Assembly: GCF_031143425.1 (NCBI RefSeq)
Contig: NC_090442.1
Coordinates: 422,857,776-422,921,775 of the forward strand
Direction: 5' to 3'
DNA: 64,000 nt
Source: Pleurodeles waltl
Lineage: Eukaryota; Chordata; Amphibia; Caudata; Salamandridae
Below are positions 49,874-60,477 of this stretch, in pieces (the stretch's first letter is position 1; the number at the start of each line of letters is the position of its first letter). A program made the translations under genes and the position numbers. The notes under the pieces are model-generated. The model was not told the DNA's origin. It did not search any database and saw only the letters and a list, made by a program, of their open reading frames with translations.

Positions 49874-49979
49874 TCTACAATTATAATGATGTGTACCGGG
49901 GATACATTGTGTACAAGTTAACCACTGTTGTTAACTTTGTGCACAGTTTATGCACAGTACACATCATTATAATTGTAGA
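49874..49979. repeat. 106-bp near-perfect palindrome
   Basis: Outer arms are 23 bp perfect: TCTACAATTATAATGATGTG plus TAC on the left, reversed on the right. Inner arms pair TTGTGTACAAGTTAAC with GTTAACTTTGTGCACAG. The whole can fold into one long hairpin. It is non-coding, in intron 2 of the THAP gene. It could be a foldback MITE or encode a small hairpin RNA; neither is shown. Confidence 0.85.
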
Positions 49980-50196
49980 TTTGGGTATCTGGTAGGCTGG
50001 TACTTCTGGAAGATCTTGGTTCGGTAGACTGGGGCCTCCGATGCTGGGCATTATGGACGATGCACATCCTTTGGAACAGAGTCCACTAACGGTAGTGAGA
50101 GCAGGTCATGAGATGCTGAGCTTGGACTCTGACTTTGACCTACACAGACCAAATCGTTAATAACAACATACATTTACATTTTCTTCTAATACCGAC

Positions 50197-50404
50197 CTTA
50201 AGGTGATGTTCAAAATTAAAGATACTTGGAATCACATCATCTCTCAAGCGTTTTGTTTGTCCTGTGGTGTCAAAACACTTCTCTTCAAAGTGGAGGCTGC
50301 ATAGGCGCTGATAACGGGAGGGCATCCAAAGTTCACCAGTGCTTGTAGCCCTTTTCATAGCTATTCTCCATTTGTCGAGTAAACTTGGATTTGACTTTGG
50401 AAAC
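50197..50404 (-). CDS. Exon 2: rest of THAP zinc finger
   Basis: Residues 27 (completed) to 96. The acceptor is atattacag; the joined codon gives HRFPK. It contains Pro29, Trp39 (DKWRIAMKR), Cys62 and His65 (LCSLHF, the last two zinc ligands), and the closing DDVIPSIF, the counterpart of the family AVPTIF box. CFDTTGQTKRLRDD is close to THAP2. The donor is AAG|GTCGGT, which is acceptable but has an unusual C at +3. It was chosen because it leaves phase 0, matching exon 3; the alternative GTATTA donor seven bases on would not. Confidence 0.85.
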
Positions 50405-51029
50405 CTGTAATATATGTGGAGCACCATAAAACAAAAATAAGCACTCTGAATTTGATGAGGACGAACTTATTTGTTTCTGCACTAAACGAATCCAGATTAG
50501 GTCTAGTATCAATAAAGGAAATTAGGCAAACAAAATGTTATTTACCATTCAGTGCCACCCCAAAACTGTGAACTAAAAAAAATTATCATTTGATTATTTT
50601 ATTTTTTTCTGGCAGCGTTTTCTCATAAATTCTGTAATCATTGAAATTGTTTATTTCTCTTGCCTATATGATACCCTGGTCCACCTGAAGGATTAGTGTG
50701 AAGTCTTGTGTAGTTTGGTCTAATCTCTTCACCAGAACACCTATCACTCTGATAATATTTGATTGTTACCAACCAACAGAGTTCTAGCCTCTCATTGATG
50801 AACCTGATTTTTAGCTAGATTCTTTTACTTGGGCCTCCAGCATCATTACAGAACCTTTAATCAATGAAATTTCCTTTCTGCTGCTGTAACGTGTTTTGCC
50901 ATCTTTCTTATATCCTGTCGCATTAGAACCATCTTGTGTTGTACGGAACCCTGTTTGGCCTCCAGCATCTCTGTTGAGTTTAAGGTGACATTCATGATGA
51001 TGTTTGCTGTCACAAACGCTTATCCTTGC
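50405..51029. other. Intron 1 next to exon 2, no gene
   Basis: It contains the exon 2 acceptor at its left edge and no recognised repeat. The 87-codon minus frame at 51,074-50,811 crosses into the LTR-like element and has no family match that I recognise. Confidence 0.4.
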
Positions 51030-53650
51030 TGTAGGTCCTGTATATACTATATCAAAATGAGATGTAGTGTGCACAGAGTCCAGGGGTGACCCAGAGGCTT
51101 AACAGAGGCTAAAGTAGATAATACTAATGCTCTCTTTTCTGGTAGGCTTCTCAGAGGGTAGTGCAAAGCATTTGCTGTACACACACACACACACAGTCAA
51201 TAGAAGAAGCACACACTCAATGACTTAACTCCAGGCCAATGGTTTTTATATAGCAAAAATATATTTTCTTAATTTATTGTTAGAACCACAAGATTCTAGT
51301 TGCAGGTAAGTACTTCAAATAGATTTGTACTTCACACATGTATCAACAGTACTTTGTTTGAAATCTATAAGTCATACAGCTTTTGAAATATTGGCAATAA
51401 TCTGTTTTAAAAATGGACACTGCAATTTTCAGAAACAGTTGCTGGGGAGAAGAAAAGTTTGATCGTTTTACAAGTAAAACACTTACAGTTCCAGTCTCCG
51501 GGGGTTAGGAAGTCCACAGGTTGGGGTTCAAGTTAACCCCAAACTCCCACCATCAGCAACACAGGACCGGCCGGGTGCATTAGTCGAAGTGTAGGCAAAA
51601 TTAACATTGGCTCCTATAGAGACAGGGGGCACTCGGTTTCAGATCTGCAGGTAGGTAAGTACCCGCGACTTAGTGGGCAGACCTAATGGGTTTAGAGGAG
51701 CACTGGGCGGGGGGGCCACATGTAAGCACCAAACATACAGCCTTAGTGGCAATGGGGAGCCCGGTGCAAACAAGATGTCGGGTCTCCAATGATTCTCTAT
51801 GAGGGAACCCCGGGGTCACTTAGAGGTTGTAGGTGAGGACAAACCACAGGCTGGACAGGGAGGAGGGCCGCCTGCTGAACGTTGCTGCACCGGGTGTCGA
51901 TTTCTCCAAAGCCTGGGGGCTGCGGGTGCAGTGGGTCCCTAGGCGTCGGATATCTTCGTCCGGAGCTTTCGCGGTCAGGGCGGTCCTCGGGATTCCCTCT
52001 GCAGGCATCGTTGTGGAGAAGTGGAGAGGTCAACCCAGGGTAGGCACTTGCTCAGAAGCACCTGGGGATCCTCTCTAGCTGGTTTGGCCGTATCTGGACA
52101 AAGGCCGTGGGCATCAGGTACAGAGTAGTTAGGACTCACACATTCAGAGTGAGGATGGAGTCTTCAGATATTGGTTTCTTCTTGGACAGAGTCGTTGTCC
52201 ACTGGAGTTTTTGGTCCTTTTGGGTGCAGGGCAGTCCTCTGGAGCTTGGCAGAGGTCGATGGTCCCGCTGGATGAGTCACTGTTCTTTTGCAGGTTTTTT
52301 GAAGGAGACAGGCTGGTAGTGCTGTGGCCAAATCAGTTGTTGTCTTCCCTCTTCTCTGATGGGAGTTTCAGCTAAGCAGTCCTTCTTTTTGTCAGGTCGC
52401 CAGGAATCTGGTGAGCTGGGTTCAGGGTAGCCCTTAACTACAAAATATAGGGGCATTACATGGGTAAGAGGGCAGTAGCCAAAGGCTACTGTCCCGGAGG
52501 GTGGCTACACCCTTCCTGTGACCACTCCCTTTGGGGAGGGGGGCACATTCCTGACCTTATTGGCCCCTGTCCTCCAAACCAAGATGGAGGATTCTGCAGG
52601 GAGGGGGTCACTTCAGCTCTGGATACCTTAGAGGTGGTCCCAGCTGAGGTGGTCACTCCTCCTTGTTTTTCTTAAGTTTCCCGTCAAACTGGCTGACCAA
52701 AGTGTGGCTTTGTCCGGTGGGACGGGGTTCTCCACTAGCTGGAGTGCCTTGGGGCACTGTAACACGAGGCCTGAGCCTTTGAGGCTCACCGCCAGGTGAC
52801 ACAGTTCCTGTAGGGGGGAGGTGTGAAGCACCACCATCCAGAGCAGACTATGTTTCTGGCCTCACAGGGCACAAAGGCCCTTTCCCCATTGGGTCAGAAA
52901 TGTGCCTGCTTGTGGCAGGCTGGCACAGACCATCCAGTCCCACACTAGAGGATTGGGTAAAATACAGGGGGCACCGCTAAGATGCCCTCTGTGTGCTTTA
53001 TAGAATACATTGAACACTGGCATCAGTGTTGGTTTATTGTGCTGAGATGTTTGATACCAAACTTCCTAGTATTCAGTGAAGCCATTATGGGGCTGTGGAG
53101 TTCGTAATGACAGAATCCCAGACCATATACTTCATATGGCCACACTGCACTTACAATGTCTAAGAATGAACTTAGACAATGTAGGGGCATATTGCTCATG
53201 CAGCTATGCCCGCACCTGTGGTATAGTGCACCCTGCCTTAGGGATGTAAGGCATGCTAGATGGGTGACTTACCTAAGCCACAGACAGTGTTTTGTGAGCA
53301 TGGAACCCTGAGACGGATGCCATGTCGACTTTGCCTTTTTCTCCCCACCAACACACACAATCTGCAATGGCAGTGTGTATGTGTTTGGTGAGGGGTCCCG
53401 GAGGGTGGCATACCACATGCTGCAGCCCTTAGGGACCTTCCCTGGTCACAGGGCCCTTGGTACCACTGGTACCTTTTACAAGGAACTTGTCTGTGTTCCA
53501 GAGGTGTGCCAATTGTGGTATAGCTTTAGGGAGAAAACACTGGTGCCTGGTTTGCAGGATCCCAGCACACTCTCAGTCAAGTCAGCATCAATATCAGGCA
53601 AAAGGTGGGGAGGGGGTGGGTGTAGCTGCAACAAGGTCCAGTTTCCTACA
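51030..53650 (-). mobile_element. LTR-like element (probable solo LTR), copy 3, with TSD
   Basis: Runs from TGTAGGTCCTG to ...GTTTCCTACA, 2,621 bp, flanked by CTTGC on both sides (51,025-51,029 and 53,651-53,655). Short inverted TG...CA termini and a 5-bp duplication are the marks of an LTR. It shows high similarity to the copy at 56,504 over its whole length (e.g. GGTAAGTACCCGCG, GGGATTCCCTCTGCAGGC, CCTCTAAGGTGCCCTCT). AATAAA signals lie on the minus strand at two conserved places. No gag/pol. It is in intron 1, sense to the THAP gene. Confidence 0.8.
51179..51195. repeat. (AC)8 microsatellite
   Basis: About eight AC dinucleotides within the LTR-like element, at the point where the sister copy has the shorter ACATACACACAGG. 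Confidence 0.9.
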
Positions 53651-53655
53651 CTTGC

Positions 53656-54674
53656 TCAACTCCACATTCTCCTTTATTAGTTAGCGTGAATATTTTCCTT
53701 TGACATGACGCCAACTTCATGTCACCCTGTGCCTTGTGCACGTCTGTGTAAAATTCCTATCACTCTCGCAGCAGCACAATGACCAAATGGATTAGATCTT
53801 CCCAAATGCTTCCCCTCGCACTATATCTCACCCTCATGTGTTAGCTCCTCGTGCCCTCAGTATAACAAGATACGTGCCCTCCCCGTGTTTGCATTGTTTT
53901 TTCCATCTGGCGGCGAACCTTCAAGTTCACATTTTCCACGCTGCACCTAAAATTGCTCAACATGAAAAGCCTCATCAGGGCGCACCCACCACCTTGGCAC
54001 TCCATCTTTTCTTACTTGTCACCCTGGTGCTTTATAAACAAAACAAAAGCAGGAGGGATCAGAGAGCCCACTTGGCCAGCAACAAATAGGTCATATTTAA
54101 CAGTGATCCTGGCAGCAGTGTCATCGGAAGGGCACTCCCTTAATGAGAGGGCAAGATTAAATCCATCTGCACATCTCTGCTTCTTCAGCATCATAGTGGT
54201 TGGCGACAGAACGCGGATAGGGGAAGCATGAAGGAGCTAGGTAACATTAGGTGGGGCACACACAAGGAGGCAGATGAACAGATAGGAGGAAAAAGGATTT
54301 AAAGAAACTGAAGCTGAAAATAAACTGGTGAGACAGACATTAGGCCTTGAAAAAGGTGCTTTTCATCTGGCAATGCTGAAAATAAGTAATTAAGGTTGAT
54401 CTAGTTTGACATCTGTCCTCGACCCAAGTGTGGCGTAATTTAATTCATTGTCCCCACTGAACTTCTTGAAATTCTGTAGGACTGGACCCTTTCAGAGACA
54501 TCTTTACTGACCCAATTCTCACCTCCTCTGGAACTGTTTATTTCCCATATGCTGATACGGAATTAAATGAGCACTTGTGTGAAAAGCATTAAAATAACAT
54601 GCTTAGAGTGATATTTGGAAGTGCTCTAAAGTGTTTCAACAGAGGTCAACCTTTAAAAATAAAAGCCATACTAC
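53656..54674. other. Intron 1 next to exon 1, no gene
   Basis: About 1 kb, no repeat recognised. It begins (minus strand) with the exon 1 donor GTAGTA. Confidence 0.4.
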
Positions 54675-54754
54675 CTGTGAAATGTTATTCCCTTGTCTCT
54701 GGTTTCCAGGTTGTATCTCGACTTACAGCCAAAAGCAGCACAGGACACTGGCAT
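54675..54754 (-). CDS. Exon 1: start of THAP zinc finger
   Basis: Residues 1-26 plus two bases of codon 27. It begins at ATG 54,754-54,752, encodes MPVSCAAFGCKSRYN and ends in ITFH, followed by a GTAGTA donor. Cys5 and Cys10 are the first two zinc ligands of the C2CH THAP finger. The break just before the conserved FP is where THAP genes, including human THAP9, carry their first intron, and the 27-residue length equals that of human THAP9 exon 1. The frame stays open upstream (LLYYCCICIKQNK) but that part has no THAP character, so the ATG at the family start position was chosen. A 5' untranslated exon further upstream cannot be excluded. Confidence 0.85.
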
Positions 54755-56498
54755 TTTATTCTGTTTAATACAAATGCAACAGTAGTATAGTAAACTGTAC
54801 ATCAGAATTATCCTCAATGCAACAAAAGATAACAGTTTTAAGGCAACTTTTGAATGTGTACAAGAACACCAAAGCATGTCACTACATTTATGCATTCAAT
54901 ATACTGCATGATACCACATGATAAAATACATGGCAATTATACTTTTGTCACATGCAGCAAAGCAGTTTTATTGGATGTGCTTCACTTTTTAGATATACTA
55001 TGTGGGATTCGCAAATCAATACCAAGTTATAATATAATTAATTCAATTGCAAAGCTCTATCTTATATACCTAAATCCTGATTTTACTGCCTTCGTCATAT
55101 AAAATGTGTTGTACTTTCCTCATTGTTCAGTCATTAAATGGGCTAATTACACAGATAGTTAAAACACTTCTTGGGATGTATCTATAAGTGTTGTCATTAC
55201 AGATAACACAAATTTGCGGATCGTATACCCAACCACTCTATGTTTATTAAGCAGAATTCCAATAGAAGTACATACCGCCATGCCAGTAACGGTAATTTCA
55301 TAAAGAAGACATTGAAGTTCATTTGGAGGTTGGCAGAAGTTGGTCAACAGCTATAAACTGGTGTATGCCCCAGCACAACAACTTTGCTGTACCTCCTCCT
55401 CCTCATTTAGACACGCAGAAACTGTTCCTATGTATATATGTATGAATGTGTATGGTAACTGGAGAAAACCTAGATTAAAGGCAGTGAAGCACTGTACAGG
55501 ATAAAAGGGAAAAATACATTCAACAATTGATTGAACAGGTAGTTGGATTCTGAATGCAGATGTGGACTACTGCTTCTTCATCATGAGGCATTCAGTAAAG
55601 AGGTGCACTGCCAGCTTTTTGTTAAACTGAAGCAGGGTGGGGGAAGTCATGAGGGACATAAGGCTGTCGTTCCAAATTCTAGGTGCATAGACATGACATG
55701 GTGCTTTGTTTTTTAGACTTCTCCACCTTCTATCTAATGGTATCCTACGTGTGTATGTGCCAAGAGCCACAGAGAGGGTAAGCCTGTCAGTCAAGTAGAC
55801 GGGCATGCTTAGTTTTGTACATTATAATGCTGGCTTCACAGATGGTGCAGTCCTGCAAGGGAAAGCAGTGGAGTTCTAACAGGATGGTGGCAACATGATT
55901 ATACTTTTCCAGGCCATTAATGACTGGTCATGCAGCATTTAGTGTGGAGTCATGAAGGCCACAGAGTGGGGTGTTGCCACCATCCAGATGGAAGAACACA
56001 TAGGCTTAAACAGCAGTTCTTAAGTGATTAGAGGAAGGAACTACAGAGTTTCTGACTGCAGAACCTCATCCGGCTCAGCAGTCATAAACCCTCAGTAGGT
56101 GCTCTATTCACCACAGATGTTGGTGTGACAATGTCCCTATTAGGGTTGCAATCCGATTCAGTTTTTTCTGTTGGCGAAACCTGTGACAGGAACTATGACA
56201 GAAGTGTTAAAAAAAAAACAACAATGTCCTGGGGGAAAAGGTATGTGAAAAGTAGCTTTGTGCTTGTTACATTGCTTTACCTTTATGGAAAAAAACAGTG
56301 CACAGCAGGCCTTCGTGACAGGATGGCTTAACATTTTAGCCAGAGCCCTATCACTAAAAATACAACGGCAAGGATTTGACGCTGAGTTTTCAACGCAGGT
56401 CACGGGGTTTCACCATCAACCTCACATATTGCAGAAAGGCTGATTGGAACAAACAATACATTGTAAATCTCTTTGACTTTTTTTTTTTTTTTTTTACA
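54755..56498. promoter_or_regulatory. Upstream region of the THAP gene (candidate promoter, unproven)
   Basis: DNA between the start codon and the upstream LTR-like element. It is A/T-rich without an evident CpG island. A promoter must lie here or further upstream, but I cannot point to a defined TATA box or initiator. A LINE C-terminal fragment occupies 55,560-55,810, and a T18 run is at 56,478-56,495. Confidence 0.25.
55560..55810 (-). mobile_element. LINE C-terminal fragment (Rex/L2/CR1 group)
   Basis: The minus strand reads LTLSVALGTYTRRIPLDRR, SLKNKAPCHVYAPRIWNDS and FNKKLAVHLFTE, matching the conserved C-terminal tail of L2/CR1/Rex-like LINE proteins (R...F...AP..WN.LP......L..FK..L...LF). 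It is not the same subfamily as copies A and B, and is short. Confidence 0.55.
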
Positions 56499-56503
56499 CC
56501 TGC

Positions 56504-59190
56504 TGTAGGAAGTTGGCTCTGTATGTGCTATTTCAAAGTGAGGAATAGCATGCACAGAGTCCAAGGGTTCCCCTTAGAGGTAAGATAGTGGCAAAAAGAG
56601 ATAATACTAATGCTCTATTTTGTGGTAGTGTGGTCGAGCAGTAGGCTTATCAAAGGAGTAGTGTTAAGCATTTGTTGTACATACACACAGGCAATAAATG
56701 AGGAACACACACTCAGAGACAAATCCAGCCAATAGGTTTTGTTATAGAAAAATATCTTTTCTTAGTTTATTTTAAGAACCACAGGTTCAAATTCTACATG
56801 TAATATCTCATTTGAAAGGTATTGCAGGTAAGTACTTTAGGAACTTTGAATAATTACAGTAGCATATATACTTTTCACATAAAACACAAACAGCTGTTTT
56901 AAAAGTGGACACAGTGCAATTTTCACAGTTCCTGGGGGAGGTAAAGTATTGTTAGTTTTTGCAGGTAAGTAACCCACCTACAAGGTTCAGTTTTGGGTCC
57001 AAGGTAGCCCACCGTTGGGGGTTCAGAGCAACCCCAAAGTTACCACACCAGCAGCTCAGGGCTGGTCAGGTGCAGAGGTCAAAGAGGTGCCCAAAATACA
57101 TAGGCTTCAATGGAGAGAAGGGGGTGCCCCGGTTCCGGTCTGCCAGCAGGTAAGTACCCGCGTCTTCGGAGGGCAGACCAGGGGGGTTTTGTAGGGCACC
57201 GGGGGGGACACAAGTCAGCACAAAAAGTACACCCTCAGCAGCGCGGGGGCGGCCGGGTGCAGTGTGCAAACTCGCGTCGGGTTTTCAATGGTTTTCAATG
57301 AGAGACCAAGGGTCTCTTCAGCGGTGCAGGCAGGCAGGGGGGGGGCTCCTCGGGGTAGCCACCACCTGGGCAAGGGAGAGGGCCTCCTGGGGGTCACTCC
57401 TGCACTGGAGTTCCGATCCGTCAGGTCCTGGGGGGCTGCGGGTGCAGGGTCTTTTCCAGGCGTCGGTATTTCAGAGTCAGACAGTCGCGGTCAGGGGGAG
57501 CCTCGGGATTCCCTCTGCAGGCGTCGCTGTGGGGGCTCAGGGGGGACAACTTTGGTTACTCACAGTCTTGGAGTCGCCGGAGGGTCCTCCCTGAGGTGTT
57601 GGTTCTCCACCAGTCGAGTCGGGGTCGCCAGGTGCAGTGTTGCAAGTCTCACGCTTCTTGCGGGGATTTGCAGGGGTCTTTAAATCTGCTCCTCTGTAAC
57701 AAAGTTGCAGTCTTTTTGGAGCAGGGCCGCTGTCCTCGGGAGTTTCTTGTCTTTCTTGAAGCAGGGCAGTCCTCTGAGGATTCAGAGGTCACTGGTCCTG
57801 GGGAAAGCGTCGCTGGAGCAGGTTTCATTAGAAGGCAGGAGACAGGCCGGTAGGTCTGGGGCCAAAGCAGTTGGTGTCTTCTTTTCTTCTTCTGCAGGGG
57901 TCTTTCAGCTCAGCAGTCCTCTTCTTCTTGTAGTTGCAGGAATCTAAATTCTTAGGTTCAGGGAAGCCCTTAAATACTAAATTTAAGGGCGTGTTTAGGT
58001 CTGGGGGGTTAGTAGCCAATGGCTACTAGCCCTGTGGGTGGGTACACCCTCTTTGTGCCTCCTCCCAAGGGGAGGGGGTCACAATCCTATCCCTATTGGG
58101 GGAATCCTCCATCTGCAAGATGGAGGATTTCTAAAAGTTAGAGTCACTTCAGCTCAGGACACCTTAGGGGCTGTCCTGACTGGCCAGTGACTCCTCCTTG
58201 TTATTCTCATTATTTCCTCCGGCCTTGCCGCCAAAAGTGGGGCCGTGGCCGGAGGGGGCGGGCAACTCCACTAGCTGGAGTGCCCATCGGTGCTGGAACA
58301 AAGGGGGTGAGCCTTTGAGGCTCACCGCCAGGTGTTACAGCTCCTGCCTGGGGGAGGTGTTAGCATCTCCACCCAGTGCAGGCTTTGTTACTGGCCTCAG
58401 AGTGACAAAGGCACTCTCCCCATGGGGCCAGCAACATGTCTCGAGTGTGGCAGGCTGCTGGAACCAGTCAGCCTACACAGGTAGTTGGTTAAAGTTTCAG
58501 GGGGCACCTCTAAGGTGCCCTCTAGGGTGTAGTTTACAATAAAATGTGCACTGGCATCAGTGTGCATTTATTGTGCTGAGAAGTTTGATACCAAACTTCC
58601 CAGTTTTCAGTGTAGCCATTATGGTGCTGTGGAGTTTGTGTTTGACAGACTCCCAGACCATATACTCTTATGGCTACCCTGCACTTACAATGTCTAAGGT
58701 TTTGCTTAGACACTGTAGGGGCACAGTGCTCATGCACTGGTGCCCTCACCTATGGTATAGTGCACCCTGCCTTAGGGCTGTAAGGCCTGCTAGAGGGGTG
58801 AATTATCTATACTGCATAGGCAGTGTGAGGTTGGTATGGCACCCTGAGGGGAGTGCCATGTCGACTTACTCGTTTTGTTCTCACCAGCACACACATGCTG
58901 GCAAGCAGTGTGTCTGTGCTGAGTGAGGGGCCCCCAGGGTGGCATAAGCTATGCTGCAGCCCTTAGAGACCTTCCCTGGCATCAGGGCCCTTCGTACCAG
59001 GGGTACCAGTTACAAGGGACTTACCTGGATGCCAGGGTGTGCCAATTGTGGATACAAAAGTACAGGTTAGGGAAAGAACACTGGTGCTGGGGCCTGGTTA
59101 GCAGGCCTCAGCACACTTTCAATTCAAAACGTAGCATCAGCAAAGGCAAAAAGTCAGGGGGTAACCATACCAAGGAGGCATTTCCTTACA
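56504..59190 (-). mobile_element. LTR-like element (probable solo LTR), copy 4, with TSD
   Basis: Best preserved copy: 2,687 bp from TGTAGGAAGTTGG to ...TTTCCTTACA, flanked by CCTGC at 56,499-56,503 and 59,191-59,195. The minus strand carries AATAAA at 56,771-56,766, about 265 bp from its presumed 3' end, and a second one near 58,570. No protein-coding frame is supported; the open frames of 120-139 codons near 57,260-57,680 are shadows of GC-rich sequence. It ends about 1.75 kb upstream of the THAP start codon in the same orientation, so its U3/R region could act as an alternative promoter. Confidence 0.8.
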
Positions 59191-59195
59191 CCTGC

Positions 59196-59350
59196 CATTA
59201 GACAAGATGGGATCCATTACTAGCAACAGAGACTCAAGCAAAAAACTCTTTGGGCATGAAAGCACGCAGGACACATGGGTTCAAGTGAGAAAAATATCAC
59301 AACACACCGATAGAGCACGGAATGTAGCATTACTCTAGAGATGCTTATCC
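59196..59350. other. Short spacer between the LTR-like element and the LINE
   Basis: About 155 bp of A-rich DNA. The left target duplication of the LINE should lie here, but its right partner is outside the window. Confidence 0.4.
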
Positions 59351-60477
59351 AAGGGTAGGTCGCTCCCCCTGCCGCTGCAGCTCCTCCAAGTTCCCGAGTT
59401 CCTGTGTTCCTGAGACCCACCTAACTGTAAGTACCCCCCTCCTCCCAGCCCCTCGCCCTGCCCCTCGCCCTGCCCCTCGCCCTGCCCCGCGCCACTCACC
59501 TTCTCTCCTGCTCCTGCTTCTTTTCCTCCTCTCTGTCTCTTCCTCCTCGCTCCCCCTCTGCAATCTTCTTCTGTGTTCTTCTGTTCTTCTCTTCTGTTCT
59601 TCTGTTCTTCCCTTCTGTTCTTCTGTGTTCTTCCGGTCTTCTGTGTTCTTCTTCTCTGTTCTTCTCGGTGCTTCTGTGTTCTTCTTCTCGGTTCTTCTCT
59701 GTTCTTCTCTGTTCTTCTCTGTTCTTCTGCTCTTCCGATCTTCTGTTCTTCTGTCTTCTGTTCTTCTGTTCTTCTGTCTTCTGTCTTCTGTTCTTCTGTT
59801 CTTCCGGTCTTCTGCTCTTCCGGTCTTCTGCTCTTCTGTCTTCTGTTCTTCTGTTCTCCTGTCTTCGGCTCTTCTACCTCCTCCGTCTTCTTCCCCCGAG
59901 CCTGCCCTCCTGCTCCTTCCTCATCCCCCTCCCTCACTCGCCTCCCCCTCTCGCACCCCTAGCTAACCCGTTCGCTATCTACCTCCCTCACTCCTCCTAT
60001 CTTCCTATCTCTCTAGCTCCCTATCTCACTATCTAACTCCCCCACTCTCCACCTCCTCCTACCTACCTATCTGTCTATCTATCTATTTCCCTATCTATCG
60101 ACTTCTCTATCTATTTTCTCTATCTATTTCTCTATCTCTCCCCCCCTCCCGCCACCCCCTCTACTACCTATCTCCCTATCCTCTCACTCTACCTCTCTCC
60201 CTCACCCACCTCTACAACCCCCCCTCCCCTATCTTCACAACCCTACTCCTATCTCTCTCCCTAATCTCCAAACCTCCTAACACTCACCCTCCTCCACCCT
60301 AAACCCCCTCCCCCAGCTCCTCTCACTCTACCTGTCCCCCCCCCTCCCTCGCGCTTTCCCGCCGCGACCTCCTGCACGCCCCCGCCCCCCAGCTCCCATT
60401 CGCCCCCAGCTGACCCCTCCCCCCCCTCCTACCTCTTATGGCGGCCGCTGCGCGACAGTGGTAGCGACCCTTGACCC
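59351..60477 (+). repeat. LINE 5' region monomer 1
   Basis: Begins AAGGGTAGGTCGCTCCCCC. It includes a triplicated CCCTGCCCCTCG motif (59,453-59,488), a long TTCTGTTC-type pyrimidine microsatellite (about 59,568-59,860), CTATCTAT tracts near 60,070 and a GC-rich end with CCTACCTCTTATGGCGGCC at 60,429. Its start codon is followed by only eight codons before TAG (ATGGCGGCC...CAGTGGTAG), then a 30-bp link to monomer 2. The long open frames on both strands here reflect the pyrimidine bias and are not genes. Confidence 0.85.

Larger units (their letters stand above)
47630..50196. other. Intron 2, no gene apart from palindromes
   Basis: About 2.6 kb, the shortest intron of the THAP gene. It holds two small inverted-repeat elements, listed separately. 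Open frames of 60-90 codons on the minus strand (near 48,700, 49,050 and 49,350) have no family motifs. Confidence 0.4.
16928..54754 (-). other. THAP9-like / P-element-transposase-derived gene (six visible exons, 3' incomplete)
   Basis: Minus-strand gene assembled from six exons: 54,754-54,675; 50,404-50,197; 47,629-47,510; 37,895-37,688; 31,747-31,594; 17,735-16,928. Sizes are 80, 208, 120, 208, 154 and 808 nt, together exactly 526 codons with no stop. All introns are GT-AG, with phases 2, 0, 0, 1 and 2. Order: THAP zinc finger (1-91), basic linker, short charged helix, THAP9/P-type helix-turn-helix region (about 207-258), then the start of the RNase H transposase domain (about 286-526). The family binds DNA through THAP; P transposases cut and paste using an RNase H fold with a GTP-binding insertion. 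The THAP part resembles THAP2 most and the rest THAP9/P transposase. Introns of 2.6-13.9 kb are full of repeats. The gene end is not seen. Confidence 0.85.

Noticed and set aside
57260..57690. Overlapping 110-139 codon plus-strand frames
   Set aside because: Inside the GC-rich body of the LTR-like element; no domain, and the equivalent positions of the sister copy at 51,030-53,650 do not keep the frame.
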